Shown piece by piece: positions 1 through 8,745 of a stretch of DNA of 64,000 nt (position 1 is its first letter; every line of letters starts with the position of its first letter). Source of the DNA: Fusibacter_D sp033549245 (GTDB lineage: Bacteria > Bacillota > Clostridia > Peptostreptococcales > Acidaminobacteraceae); contig JAWSUW010000001.1 in the NCBI GenBank assembly GCA_033549245.1, forward strand, positions 1-64,000, given 5' to 3'. Position numbers and translations under genes: made by a program. The notes beneath the pieces were generated by a model. It had not been told where the DNA came from. It worked only from the letters and a program-made list of their open reading frames with translations, and did no database searches.

Positions 1-1538
1 CTGTGAAAATGAGAGAATCCATCAACGCGAACATCCCTACGGGAACGGTTGAAATTTTTGCCGATAGCATCAAAATTTTGTGTGAGGCGGATGTGCCACC
101 AATTCATATCGATGACAATGACGAAGCCAATGAACGCCTCAGATTGAAATATCGTTATTTGGATCTCAGAAAACCAAAAATGCAAAAGAATCTTATGATC
201 AGACATCAAATCGCATCTTCAGCACGTCGTTTCTTTGATAGCAACGGATTTGTAGAAGTTGAGACACCTGTGCTCACCAAACCGACACCTGAAGGCGCAA
301 GGGACTATTTGGTGCCAAGCAGGGTCAATCCAAACAAATTCTACGCATTGCCACAATCTCCTCAACTTTTCAAACAGTTGTTGATGGTTTCGGGAATGGA
401 CAGATATTACCAAATCACCAAATGTTTCAGGGATGAGGATCTTAGAGCTGACAGACAGCCTGAGTTCACACAAATAGATATTGAAATGTCTTTTGTGGAT
501 GAAGATGATGTCATGGCCATCAATGAGAAGATGCTTGCAAATATGTTCAAAGAAGTTGCCGGACTGGATATTCAGACACCATTCCTTAGATTGCCTTATA
601 ATGAAGCCATGACCAGATATGGTTCCGATAAACCGGATACTCGTTTCGGATTTGAACTCAAATCACTCAATGAAGTGCTCAGTGCATCCGAGTTCAAGGT
701 GTTCAGTGGAGCAATTGCTTCTGGTGGTGATGTCAGAGGTATCAACATCAATGGATATGGAGACCGTTTTTCTAGAAAAGATATCAGTAAACTTGAAGAT
801 TTCTGTAAATCTTATGGTGCCAAAGGCCTTGCCTGGGTAAAAATACAAGAGGAAGAAGTTTCCTCACCAATTGCCAAATTCCTTACCGATGCGGAAATGA
901 AAGGGATCATTGATACCTTTGAAGCTAAACCAGGTGACCTGATTCTTATGGTCGCTGACAAACCTTCGGTGGTATTCGACTCTCTTGGAGCGCTTCGATC
1001 GGAAATTGCACGACAACTTGAGATTTTAGATCCAAAGGTATACAATTTCCTATGGGTAACTGATTTTCCACTCTTTGAATATGATGAGGATGAAGATCGC
1101 TTTTTTGCAAAACACCACCCATTCACGTCTCCAAAAGATGAGGATGTCGCAATATTGAATTCAGATCAAGGTGCATGTCGCGCAAAAGCATATGACATCG
1201 TCCTCAACGGATATGAAATCGGCGGAGGATCTATCAGAATCCACGATTCGAAGGTTCAGGAAAGTATGTTCCAGGCACTTGGGTTCACTGAAGAAGAAGC
1301 GAGAGAAAAATTTGGCTTCTTCATTGATGCGTTCAAATTTGGCGCACCTCCTCATGGCGGTATCGCATATGGCCTCGATAGAATTGTCATGCTCATGGTA
1401 GGAACCGATAACATCAGAGACGTCATAGCGTTTCCAAAGACACAAGATGCAAAATGTTTGATGACCAATGCGCCAAGTGTGGCAGAGGACAAACAACTAG
1501 ATGAGCTTTATGTCAGCATAAAGCCTTTTGAGAAATAG
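1..1538 (+). CDS. aspS: Aspartyl-tRNA synthetase, 5'-truncated by window edge
   Basis: Charges tRNA-Asp (or Asp/Asn) with aspartate in the cytoplasm. The visible 511 residues hold class II signatures: motif 2 FRDEDLRADRQPEFTQ near residue 141 and motif 3 GIAYGLDRIVML near residue 453, with a bacterial GAD insertion between. The reading frame is open to the left edge. The family is about 590 residues long, so most of the N-terminal anticodon-binding OB fold (roughly 75 residues) lies outside the window, and the GTG at position 3 is not the real start. The RseC-like gene follows after 12 bases. Confidence 0.96.
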   Translation, partial: VKMRESINANIPTGTVEIFADSIKILCEADVPPIHIDDNDEANERLRLKYRYLDLRKPKMQKNLMIRHQIASSARRFFDSNGFVEVETPVLTKPTPEGARDYLVPSRVNPNKFYALPQSPQLFKQLLMVSGMDRYYQITKCFRDEDLRADRQPEFTQIDIEMSFVDEDDVMAINEKMLANMFKEVAGLDIQTPFLRLPYNEAMTRYGSDKPDTRFGFELKSLNEVLSASEFKVFSGAIASGGDVRGININGYGDRFSRKDISKLEDFCKSYGAKGLAWVKIQEEEVSSPIAKFLTDAEMKGIIDTFEAKPGDLILMVADKPSVVFDSLGALRSEIARQLEILDPKVYNFLWVTDFPLFEYDEDEDRFFAKHHPFTSPKDEDVAILNSDQGACRAKAYDIVLNGYEIGGGSIRIHDSKVQESMFQALGFTEEEAREKFGFFIDAFKFGAPPHGGIAYGLDRIVMLMVGTDNIRDVIAFPKTQDAKCLMTNAPSVAEDKQLDELYVSIKPFEK

Positions 1539-1550
1539 AAAGGAGTCAAT

Positions 1551-1997
1551 ATGGATAGAACAGGAGTAGTTGTGGGAGAAATGGGTGAGTACTCAAAAGT
1601 CAAACTATTGAGACATACGGCTTGTGGGAACTGCGGCGCTTGTCAACTCGGAGATGACCAGAAGGATGTCCATTTGGTGGCAAAAAACGACGTACATGCT
1701 CATGTTGGGGATATGGTTGAAGTGGCTATGGCGACTGACAGCGTTCTCAGTGCGGCATTTATAATGTATGTCATCCCTTTGATCGCACTTTTCGCAGGAT
1801 TGTCAGCAGGATATTTCCTATTCCAGTCTTCACCTAATTCAGAAATGTATTCAGGACTGCTCGGCCTCGTTTTGATGGTAATGGCATTTTTCGTCATCAA
1901 AATGAACGACAAGCATTTTATGAAAAGTGAGAAGTATACCGCACAAATCATGAAGATCCTTCAGACGGAACACGAAGGCATCATACCATTACAATAG
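1551..1997 (+). CDS. RseC/SoxR-reducing-system family membrane protein
   Basis: A 148-residue protein with an N-terminal cysteine cluster (Cys25, Cys28, Cys31 in TACGNCGACQ) and two hydrophobic segments, about residues 68-91 and 100-117. This is the layout of the RseC_MucC family, linked to Rnf/SoxR reduction in other bacteria. The cysteines suggest a redox or metal role at the membrane, but no substrate can be read from the sequence. GGAG sits just before the ATG, and the gene is 12 bases from aspS, so it is probably co-transcribed. No rnf genes are visible nearby. Confidence 0.8.
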   Translation: MDRTGVVVGEMGEYSKVKLLRHTACGNCGACQLGDDQKDVHLVAKNDVHAHVGDMVEVAMATDSVLSAAFIMYVIPLIALFAGLSAGYFLFQSSPNSEMYSGLLGLVLMVMAFFVIKMNDKHFMKSEKYTAQIMKILQTEHEGIIPLQ

Positions 1998-2014
1998 TGA
2001 AATAGGGGGAACAC

Positions 2015-3412
2015 ATGCAACTGGATTCTATACTTTTATTGGCCAGCAAAGGCATATTGGATACAATTGAAGAAGGTGTTCATATCGTCGATCGTGCTGG
2101 TATTACGATTCTGTACAATAAAGCGATAGAAACCATTGAAGGGCTCCCCCAAAATCAAGTGATTGGGAAACATCTGCTCGATATCTTTCCGGATTGGACC
2201 AAGGAAAACAGCACACTTTTGACTGTGCTCAATACTGGAGAGCCTATTTACAACCGTGAACAGAGTTATCTCAATTTCAAAGGCAAACGCATTCGCACAG
2301 TCAATACGACCATTCCAATTTTTGACGGAAAGCAGCTTGTTGGAGCGGTGGAAGTGTCAAGAAATATGACGACGGTCACCGATATGACCAAACAAATCAT
2401 AGAACTACAGCAAAAATTGATCAAACCGGTCAAAAGACAGAAGGGCATCAAACAATACCATTTTGATCAGTTGATCGGTAAGAATCATAAATATCTGGAA
2501 GCGATCAAGATTGCCAAACGTGCCTCAAAATCCAGCTCTAGCGTCTTGATTTATGGCGACACCGGAACTGGTAAAGAACTGTTCTCACAGAGCATTCATT
2601 TTGCCAGTGATCGTGCAAACATGCCATTCATCGCACAGAACTGCGCAGCAATCCCAGAAAATTTACTTGAGGGGCTCTTGTTTGGCACATCTAAAGGCTC
2701 TTTCACAGGAGCTGAAGACAGGCCTGGTTTGTTTGAACAGGCTGAAGGTGGAACGCTGCTTCTGGATGAGATCAATAGCATGAGTCAGACACTTCAAGCA
2801 AAAATCCTCAGGGTGCTTCAGGAAAATTATGTCAGAAGAGTCGGCGGCAACAAAGATATTCCAATCAATGTTAGAATCATAGCCGCCACCAATGAAGAAC
2901 CGGAGACTCTAATTGAAAAAGGTCAGTTCAGAAAAGACCTCTTTTATAGATTGAATGTCATCAATATCAGAATTCCAAGTTTGAATGAACGTGTGGATGA
3001 CATACCGATTCTCGTTGATTTTTTCATACGTGAATACAATGAAAAGATGAAAAAAGATGTCTGGATGGTTTCCGATGAGATTATGGAGGCGTTCAAACGT
3101 TACAACTGGGCAGGGAACATCCGCGAACTCAAGAACTTCATAGAATCCGCCATGAACCTGGTCACAGACGATCATGTCATAGGTAAGGAACACATGCCAT
3201 CACATGTCTCGGAAGTGCTTATGAAGAAAGAGCGGTATATTCCGACACAGACGACAACGGTTGACGATCTCAACAAACATCTTGAATCCATTGAAAAAGA
3301 CATCATCGATAAAACGCTGAAGCAGTACAATAACAATATCAGCAAGGCTGCTGAGCATCTCAAGGTTTCAAGACAGAATCTGCAGTATAAAATAAAAAAA
3401 TATTATGAATAA
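2015..3412 (+). CDS. Sigma-54-dependent transcriptional activator, PAS-AAA-Fis (RocR-like)
   Basis: A 465-residue bacterial enhancer-binding protein. Residues about 15-115 form a PAS-like sensor. The AAA+ domain has Walker A GDTGTGKE (181-188), the sigma-54 contact loop GSFTGA (228-233) and Walker B GTLLLDEIN (246-254). A Fis-type helix-turn-helix (NISKAAEHLKVSRQNLQYKI) closes the protein. It should hydrolyse ATP to open sigma-54 promoters. The only strong -24/-12 promoter seen nearby lies upstream of ord, about 2 kb downstream, behind three inverted repeats. The inferred role is therefore ornithine-responsive activation of that operon, as RocR does for arginine/ornithine use in Bacillus. The ligand is not proven. 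Confidence 0.9.
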   Translation: MQLDSILLLASKGILDTIEEGVHIVDRAGITILYNKAIETIEGLPQNQVIGKHLLDIFPDWTKENSTLLTVLNTGEPIYNREQSYLNFKGKRIRTVNTTIPIFDGKQLVGAVEVSRNMTTVTDMTKQIIELQQKLIKPVKRQKGIKQYHFDQLIGKNHKYLEAIKIAKRASKSSSSVLIYGDTGTGKELFSQSIHFASDRANMPFIAQNCAAIPENLLEGLLFGTSKGSFTGAEDRPGLFEQAEGGTLLLDEINSMSQTLQAKILRVLQENYVRRVGGNKDIPINVRIIAATNEEPETLIEKGQFRKDLFYRLNVINIRIPSLNERVDDIPILVDFFIREYNEKMKKDVWMVSDEIMEAFKRYNWAGNIRELKNFIESAMNLVTDDHVIGKEHMPSHVSEVLMKKERYIPTQTTTVDDLNKHLESIEKDIIDKTLKQYNNNISKAAEHLKVSRQNLQYKIKKYYE

Positions 3413-3415
3413 TAG

Positions 3416-3444
3416 AAACCTCCACTATTGTTGTGGAGGTTTTA
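3416..3444 (+). terminator. Intrinsic terminator after the sigma-54 regulator
   Basis: A perfect 10-bp stem, AAACCTCCAC (3416-3425) with GTGGAGGTTT (3433-3442), with a 7-nt loop and a short T run. It starts four bases after the regulator stop codon. Confidence 0.8.
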
Positions 3445-3456
3445 CTCATATATAAT
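3428..3456 (+). promoter_or_regulatory. Candidate sigma-A promoter for the EAL/GGDEF gene
   Basis: TTGTTG (3428-3433), a 17-bp spacer, then TATAAT (3451-3456). The -35 element overlaps the loop of the preceding terminator. The -10 is perfect and the -35 is weak. It would give the EAL/GGDEF gene its own transcript. Confidence 0.45.
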
Positions 3457-3515
3457 GGCGGGTTAACATGAAACTAACATCGGTATGTTATCATTCGATC
3501 GAAGGAGTTGAGAAA

Positions 3516-5306
3516 ATGCTTGTAATGACACCGTCAATTATTGATACTCGTGCACTTTTGTTCCATAAATTACTCACAGAAGAAAGCGTCACCACTTTTT
3601 ATCAACCTATCGTCAGTTTGAAAAGTGGTAACATAATGGGATACGAAGCGCTTTCCAGAGGTCCACAGAATACTGTGTTCTATTCACCCACTGAAATGAT
3701 CAAAGCCGCACACGAGTACGGTAAGCTATGGGAACTTGAGATGCTGTTCAGACAAAAGGCACTTGAACGTGCCATTGAAATCAGTCCTGAAAAATATCTC
3801 TTCCTCAATGTCGATCCTGATATCATCAAATCCAATGACTTCAAAACTGGTTTGACTAAAGAGTGTCTGGACGCCCTTGGCATTTCAGAAAAAGCGATTG
3901 TTTTTGAAATTACCGAAAGAACATCCATCAATGACTATGAATCCTTTCAGATCGTGCTTGACCATTATAGGAACCAGGGGTACAAGATTGCCATTGACGA
4001 TGTGGGATCCGGCTATTCTGGACTCAAGACCATCAACGAAGTGCGTCCGGATTTCATCAAGATCGATATGGATCTCATAAGAAACATCGACAAAGATGCA
4101 TTTAAACAAGCACTTCTCAAAGCATTTGTCGATACCGCCATCAAGACAAACATCAAATTGATTGCCGAAGGTATTGAAACGAAAGAAGAACTGAAGACAC
4201 TCATTTTGTTAGGGGTGCATGCTGGGCAAGGTTATTATCTGCAAAAACCCTCCCCAAGGTTTGAGGATCTTGAACCGGAAGTCATCAAACGCATCGAGGA
4301 TTATAATAAGATATCCACCAATCTAAACGCTTATGCCCAAGATTATCATTATATTTCCAACCTTATGAACAGTCATAAACATTGCACATTTGAATCCATG
4401 ATTGAAAGTCAAACCGTTAAGCAACATCTTGAAAAAGAGAACATGACCAGTGCTTGTATCTGTGAGCACGATTATCCCGTTGGTTTGGTTATGAAACATA
4501 ACCTGGATTCGAAATTGTCGGGGCGCTATGGTTATTCACTTTATTCGAACCGGCCGGTGTCAAAAATAATGAATACAAATCCTTTGATTGTCGATTCCTA
4601 CACACCAATAAGTGTGGTAGCAAAACGTGCGATGGAACGTTCGGATGATGAACTGTTTGATGATATCATTGTCACCAAGGCTTCCAAATATATAGGTATT
4701 GTATCAATGAAAAAAATTTTCGAGTACACTTTGATGTTCGAGAAAAACAATGCCAAAGAGCACAATCCGCTTTCAGGTCTACCTGGTAATCCAATCATAA
4801 AGCGGGTCATGTCGGATCTTGTAACATACAAGAACAACTCTTGTATCTGCTATTTGGATATCAATGACTTCAAAATATACAATGATGTCTATGGTTTTGA
4901 AAGCGGAGACAATATGATCCGGTTTTTAGCGCAGCTAATACAGGATAACGTTAAGAAGATTTTCCCGTTTTCCAGTTTCATCGGACATGTGGGAGGCGAT
5001 GATTTCATCATGATCATCAACGGTGAGTCAAAAGAATATCATCAAGTGCTTCAAAATATCCTGGATGATTTTGAAAAAAACAAAATTTTTCTGTTTTCTG
5101 ACAAGCACATTATGAATAACAAGATTGTTTCAGAAGATCGATTCGGAGTGATGAGGGAATTTCCACTCACTAAGCTTTCAATAGCGGGAATTGCTGGTGA
5201 CTTATCAGAATATCGGACATCAGAATCTTTAAGTGAAGCTTTGGCGGTACTTAAAAAAGAAATAAAACAGATTCCTGACAGCAGTTATAAAATAATAATG
5301 ACATGA
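3516..5306 (+). CDS. EAL-CBS-GGDEF cyclic-di-GMP signalling protein
   Basis: A 596-residue protein. The N-terminal EAL phosphodiesterase domain keeps the residues normally needed: YEALSRG, FLNVDPD, FEITERT, IDDVGSGYSG, FIKIDMD, IAEGIET and GQGYY. A middle region around PVSKIMNTNPLIV looks like a CBS pair. The C-terminal GGDEF domain carries GGDDF in place of GGDEF or GGEEF and no clear RxxD inhibitory site, so it may sense rather than make c-di-GMP. The ATG at 3516 is preferred over one at 3468 because GAAGGAG (3501-3507) precedes it at good spacing. It lies between the sigma-54 regulator and the operon that regulator probably controls. Confidence 0.85.
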   Translation: MLVMTPSIIDTRALLFHKLLTEESVTTFYQPIVSLKSGNIMGYEALSRGPQNTVFYSPTEMIKAAHEYGKLWELEMLFRQKALERAIEISPEKYLFLNVDPDIIKSNDFKTGLTKECLDALGISEKAIVFEITERTSINDYESFQIVLDHYRNQGYKIAIDDVGSGYSGLKTINEVRPDFIKIDMDLIRNIDKDAFKQALLKAFVDTAIKTNIKLIAEGIETKEELKTLILLGVHAGQGYYLQKPSPRFEDLEPEVIKRIEDYNKISTNLNAYAQDYHYISNLMNSHKHCTFESMIESQTVKQHLEKENMTSACICEHDYPVGLVMKHNLDSKLSGRYGYSLYSNRPVSKIMNTNPLIVDSYTPISVVAKRAMERSDDELFDDIIVTKASKYIGIVSMKKIFEYTLMFEKNNAKEHNPLSGLPGNPIIKRVMSDLVTYKNNSCICYLDINDFKIYNDVYGFESGDNMIRFLAQLIQDNVKKIFPFSSFIGHVGGDDFIMIINGESKEYHQVLQNILDDFEKNKIFLFSDKHIMNNKIVSEDRFGVMREFPLTKLSIAGIAGDLSEYRTSESLSEALAVLKKEIKQIPDSSYKIIMT

Positions 5307-5307
5307 G

Positions 5308-5375
5308 GTGCAAGAAAATTTGCACTTAATGGTAAAGAGCAAAATATTTTGCATAAAAAGTGCAAATTATTTTGC
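5308..5375 (+). promoter_or_regulatory. Three tandem inverted repeats, candidate enhancer sites for the sigma-54 activator
   Basis: Three 14-bp elements of form GCAA-N6-TTGC: GCAAGAAAATTTGC (5310-5323, extended to GTGCAA/TTGCAC at 5308-5325), GCAAAATATTTTGC (5339-5352, perfect palindrome) and GCAAATTATTTTGC (5362-5375). Centres are 29 and 23 bp apart. A weaker GC-N10-GC element follows at 5374-5387. They lie about 110-190 bp upstream of the -24/-12 promoter, where enhancer-binding proteins bind. Assigning them to the regulator at 2015-3412 is inference. Confidence 0.7.
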
Positions 5376-5483
5376 TTTTTACTTTGCAGACAATTCTAAA
5401 TATTCAGATTTTTCATTGTATGGATATTTGTACAATGTGTTTTTGGAACGTGTTGAGCACTTTTGTTGCAAAATGTATTCAGT

Positions 5484-5500
5484 TGGCATGAGTCTTGCAT
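5484..5500 (+). promoter_or_regulatory. Sigma-54 (-24/-12) promoter of the ornithine operon
   Basis: TGGCATGAGTCTTGCAT matches the sigma-54 consensus TGGCACG-N4-TTGCA, with GG at 5485-5486 and GC at 5497-5498 separated by exactly 10 bp. Transcription would start near 5510, about 43 bases before the ord start codon. Confidence 0.85.
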
Positions 5501-5552
5501 ATATAACCATATAACCATATAACAATGAAATATTAAAATGGAGGTTTTCAGT

Positions 5553-6605
5553 ATGAGAAAAGAAACTGTAAAAGTGGCAATATGGGGCTTCGGCGCAATG
5601 GGAAGCGGAATGGCAAAGATGCTTTTGACGAAACAAGGTGTTGAAATCGTTGGTGTTTGTGATAGAAATCCTAGCAGAGTAGGCAAAGATATCCATGAAC
5701 TTTTAGGAGTTGAGCGTGGCGATCGCAAACCTGTCATCGTAAATCCTGAAATTGACGAAGTGATCAGCGAAGGTTCTTGTGACGTTTGCCTTTGTGCGAC
5801 TGATTCGTTCACTGAAAAAGCATTCCCTAGACTCAAGCACGTTCTTGAAAAGAAAATCAATGTCATTTCAACAGCAGAAGAAATGGCTTATCCTAAAGCA
5901 CAAAATCCGGAACTTGCAGCTGAACTAGATAAAATCGCAAAAGAAAATGGCGTATCTATCTTAGGTACAGGCATCAATCCAGGTTTGATTATGGATCTTC
6001 TTGTAGTTGTACTCACTGGTTGTATGACTGATGTGACACATGTAGAAGCTAAACGTGTCAACAGCTTATCACCATTTGGTCATGCGGTAATGGAAGAGCA
6101 AGGCGTTGGCATCACTGTCGATGAGTTCAACAAAGGCGTAGAAGACGGTACACTTGCAGGTCACGTTGGATTTGCAGAGTCCATTAATATGATCGCTGAT
6201 GCTATCGGTTGGAAAGTAGACGGAATCAAGACTCAAATGGCACCAATCGTAACAACAGTAGACAGACAAGCGCCACACGGCTTTGCTGCTGCTGGAAATG
6301 TCGCTGGCGTAAGCATGACTGGCCAAGGTTATGTTGACGGTGAAGTGAAAATCGACATGATTCACCCACAACAGATCGAGCCAGAAATGGAAGGCACATA
6401 CACTGGGGATTACATCACACTTAAAGGCACACCAGAAGTCAACATGACAATCAAGCCTGAAGTTGAAGGTGGACTCGGAACAATCGCAATGTGTGTCAAC
6501 ATGATTCCTCAAATCATCAACTCAGAACCAGGTCTCAAGACAATGTTAGATTTGCCAGTACCAAGAGCAATCATGGGCGATATGAGAAACTGGATCAAAG
6601 CTTAA
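5553..6605 (+). CDS. ord: 2,4-diaminopentanoate dehydrogenase
   Basis: A 350-residue NAD(P)-dependent enzyme that oxidatively deaminates (2R,4S)-2,4-diaminopentanoate to 2-amino-4-oxopentanoate, the third step of clostridial ornithine oxidation. The N-terminus has a Rossmann nucleotide-binding segment, VAIWGFGAMGSGMAKML, like dihydrodipicolinate reductase relatives. An upstream in-frame ATG at 5538 overlaps the GGAGG site (5540-5544), so the ATG at 5553 is the likely start. It is first in the operon, behind the sigma-54 promoter, and ortA follows after 17 bases. Confidence 0.95.
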   Translation: MRKETVKVAIWGFGAMGSGMAKMLLTKQGVEIVGVCDRNPSRVGKDIHELLGVERGDRKPVIVNPEIDEVISEGSCDVCLCATDSFTEKAFPRLKHVLEKKINVISTAEEMAYPKAQNPELAAELDKIAKENGVSILGTGINPGLIMDLLVVVLTGCMTDVTHVEAKRVNSLSPFGHAVMEEQGVGITVDEFNKGVEDGTLAGHVGFAESINMIADAIGWKVDGIKTQMAPIVTTVDRQAPHGFAAAGNVAGVSMTGQGYVDGEVKIDMIHPQQIEPEMEGTYTGDYITLKGTPEVNMTIKPEVEGGLGTIAMCVNMIPQIINSEPGLKTMLDLPVPRAIMGDMRNWIKA

Positions 6606-6622
6606 ACGAAAGAGGTGTTTGA

Positions 6623-6934
6623 ATGAACGCTAAAAAAGGCGAATGGGTAAAAATTTACAGAGTAATTTTGAAGCCTGAGGAAAGAGCTCCCCAGGTGCCT
6701 GATGATACAAAACTTGTACCACTGGAAATGTGGGTCAAAGGGTTTATAACCGCTGATGCAGAGCTTGGAGATATCGTTGAGGTCAAGACGATTACAGGTA
6801 GAATGGAAAGTGGCAAACTCGTGGAAATCAATCCGACTTATACACATTCTTTTGGTAATTTCGTACCTGAATTGTTACAAATAGGATTGGATCTTAAAGA
6901 AATTCTGTTTGGAGGTGATTCGGTTGAAAGATAA
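6623..6934 (+). CDS. ortA: 2-amino-4-oxopentanoate thiolase, alpha subunit
   Basis: The small (103-residue) subunit of the thiolase that cleaves 2-amino-4-oxopentanoate with CoA to D-alanine and acetyl-CoA. It is recognised from its size, from sequences such as APQVPDDTKLVPLEMWVKGF, and from its fixed place between ord and ortB in ornithine-fermenting Clostridia. It has no known catalytic motif of its own. AAGAGGTG precedes the ATG. Its last 11 bases overlap the start of ortB, suggesting translational coupling and equal subunit amounts. Confidence 0.93.
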   Translation: MNAKKGEWVKIYRVILKPEERAPQVPDDTKLVPLEMWVKGFITADAELGDIVEVKTITGRMESGKLVEINPTYTHSFGNFVPELLQIGLDLKEILFGGDSVER

Positions 6935-8339
6935 TTCATATAATGCGGTGATGAGCCGAAAAAACGAGATCATGAAAAATGCCATAGGCATTGATTATTC
7001 CACTTTTGAGAACGAAGGCATCAGCTTCGAATATGAGCGTATGATGCGAGAAACCGGATACACTCTTGAAGAGATGCAAAAGATTCAAGGAGAGACTGGC
7101 GTTGGAAACACCCCAATCTTTGAACTCAGAAATATGACCGCACTCGCTAGAAAATATTCTGAACCTGGAAAAGGCGCAAGAATATTCATAAAAGATGAAG
7201 GTGGAAATCCATCCGGAAGTTTTAAAGCCAGACGTGCGGCAAACGCTGTATATCATGCCAAAAAGCTCGGCTACAAAGGTGTCATTGCGGCAACCAGCGG
7301 TAACTATGGAGCAGCTGTGGCATCCCAAGCGGCATTGCAAGGTCTCAAATGCATAATCGTACAGGAAACGTATGATTCAAAAGGCATGGGACAACCTGAA
7401 ATTGTTGAAAAAGCAAGAAAATGTGAAGCTTATGGCGCTGAAGTCATGCAACTATCAGTGGGCCCTGAACTCTTCTATGAGTTCTTGTTGTTGCTCGAAG
7501 AGACTGGATACTTCAATGCGTCACTCTATACACCATTCGGTATCGCAGGTGTTGAAACCCTCGGTTATGAGCTTTCAATGCAAATGCGTGAAAAATATGG
7601 TAAGGACCCGGAAGTAGTGGTTTGTACCAATGCAGGCGGTGGTAACCTTACTGGTACAGCGAGAGGTCTCATCAAAGCTGGAGCTACTGACACTCAAGTT
7701 GTCGCAGCATCAGTTGATCTTTCTGGACTTCACATGGCAAGCGATAGCCAATTTAATCGCAAGTCGTTCACAACTGGTCATACAGGTTTTGGCATACCGT
7801 TTTCAACATATCCGGACCGTTCAGATGTACCGAGATCGGCTGCTCGTCCAATGAGATATATGGACAGATATGTCACAGTGACACAAGGTGAAGTATTCTA
7901 TATGACTGAAGCACTGGCACAAATTGAAGGACTCGAAAGAGGACCAGCTGGAAATACAGCACTTGCAGCGGCTTTCAGTATTGCAAGAGAAATGGACCAA
8001 GATCAGATGATCATTGTTCAAGAGACTGAGTATACCGGAGCAGGCAAGCATATTCAACCACAATTGTCATTTGCAAGAGACAATGGCATTGAAATATTCT
8101 TCGGTAATCCGGTGGATCAAGTGCCGGGAGTAAACATTATTCTACCAAAGACACCAGATCTCATAAAAGCAATTGATCTAGATATGACGAAAACCAGAAA
8201 ATCTGTCGTAAAGAATGCGATCAACGCCAATCAGGCGACTCGTGTCAGCGAACAAGATATACAGTTTCTAGTTGCAGAGACAAAGACAGATAGAACATTT
8301 GTAACAGAAACACTCAAGGAACTCGGAATAGAATTTTAA
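6924..8339 (+). CDS. ortB: 2-amino-4-oxopentanoate thiolase, PLP-dependent beta subunit
   Basis: The 471-residue catalytic subunit of the AKP thiolase. It belongs to the fold-type II PLP family (threonine synthase-like): the PLP lysine lies in NPSGSFKARRA, followed by a SGNYG phosphate/substrate segment and a GGGNLTG loop. The likely start is TTG at 6924, directly after GGAGGTG (6911-6917). An in-frame TTG at 6909 lies before that ribosome binding site. The start overlaps ortA by 11 bases. Products are alanine and acetyl-CoA, linking ornithine to ATP formation through acetate. Confidence 0.94.
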   Translation: MKDNSYNAVMSRKNEIMKNAIGIDYSTFENEGISFEYERMMRETGYTLEEMQKIQGETGVGNTPIFELRNMTALARKYSEPGKGARIFIKDEGGNPSGSFKARRAANAVYHAKKLGYKGVIAATSGNYGAAVASQAALQGLKCIIVQETYDSKGMGQPEIVEKARKCEAYGAEVMQLSVGPELFYEFLLLLEETGYFNASLYTPFGIAGVETLGYELSMQMREKYGKDPEVVVCTNAGGGNLTGTARGLIKAGATDTQVVAASVDLSGLHMASDSQFNRKSFTTGHTGFGIPFSTYPDRSDVPRSAARPMRYMDRYVTVTQGEVFYMTEALAQIEGLERGPAGNTALAAAFSIAREMDQDQMIIVQETEYTGAGKHIQPQLSFARDNGIEIFFGNPVDQVPGVNIILPKTPDLIKAIDLDMTKTRKSVVKNAINANQATRVSEQDIQFLVAETKTDRTFVTETLKELGIEF

Positions 8340-8367
8340 TGCGGATAAAATTAAGGAGGATCAATTC

Positions 8368-8745
8368 ATGAAAGGTTTTTTAAAGAGAGACGACGACTTC
8401 GCGGAAAGACGTCAACACCTTGCTGATCTAACGGATGAGCAATTGAAAGATAAGTTCTGGAGTTTGGTGGAAGAAATCGTGGATCCACTTATGGAACTTG
8501 CAGAAAAGAACACCTCACCAGCCATCGAGCGTTCTGTACTTTTAAGAATGGGTTTCTCAAGCCTTGAAGCAAAGCCACTAGTTGATGGTGCTGCGGATAG
8601 AGGTCTTGTGGGTCATGGCGTTGGGCACGTTGTTTACAGAATTGCCAAGGAGAAGAACCTCGACATCAGAACTGCTGGTCTCGAACTTATCGAAGGCAAG
8701 CACTGGGACGATGCTGTGGCAATTTTTAAGGGAGGTGCAAAATAA
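8368..8745 (+). CDS. oraS: D-ornithine 4,5-aminomutase, S (small) subunit
   Basis: A 125-residue partner of OraE in the adenosylcobalamin- and PLP-dependent aminomutase that moves the terminal amino group of D-ornithine to C4, giving 2,4-diaminopentanoate. The family small subunit is about 120 residues and matches in length and order. It contains the conserved-looking segments RMGFSSLEAKPLVD and GHGVGHVVYRIA. AGGAGG precedes the ATG. Its stop overlaps the oraE start (TAATG), implying coupled synthesis. Confidence 0.93.
   Translation: MKGFLKRDDDFAERRQHLADLTDEQLKDKFWSLVEEIVDPLMELAEKNTSPAIERSVLLRMGFSSLEAKPLVDGAADRGLVGHGVGHVVYRIAKEKNLDIRTAGLELIEGKHWDDAVAIFKGGAK

Noticed and set aside
5308..5514. 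68-codon open frame between the EAL/GGDEF gene and ord
   Set aside because: It covers the enhancer repeats and the sigma-54 promoter, has no ribosome binding site and an AT-driven composition unlike a protein.
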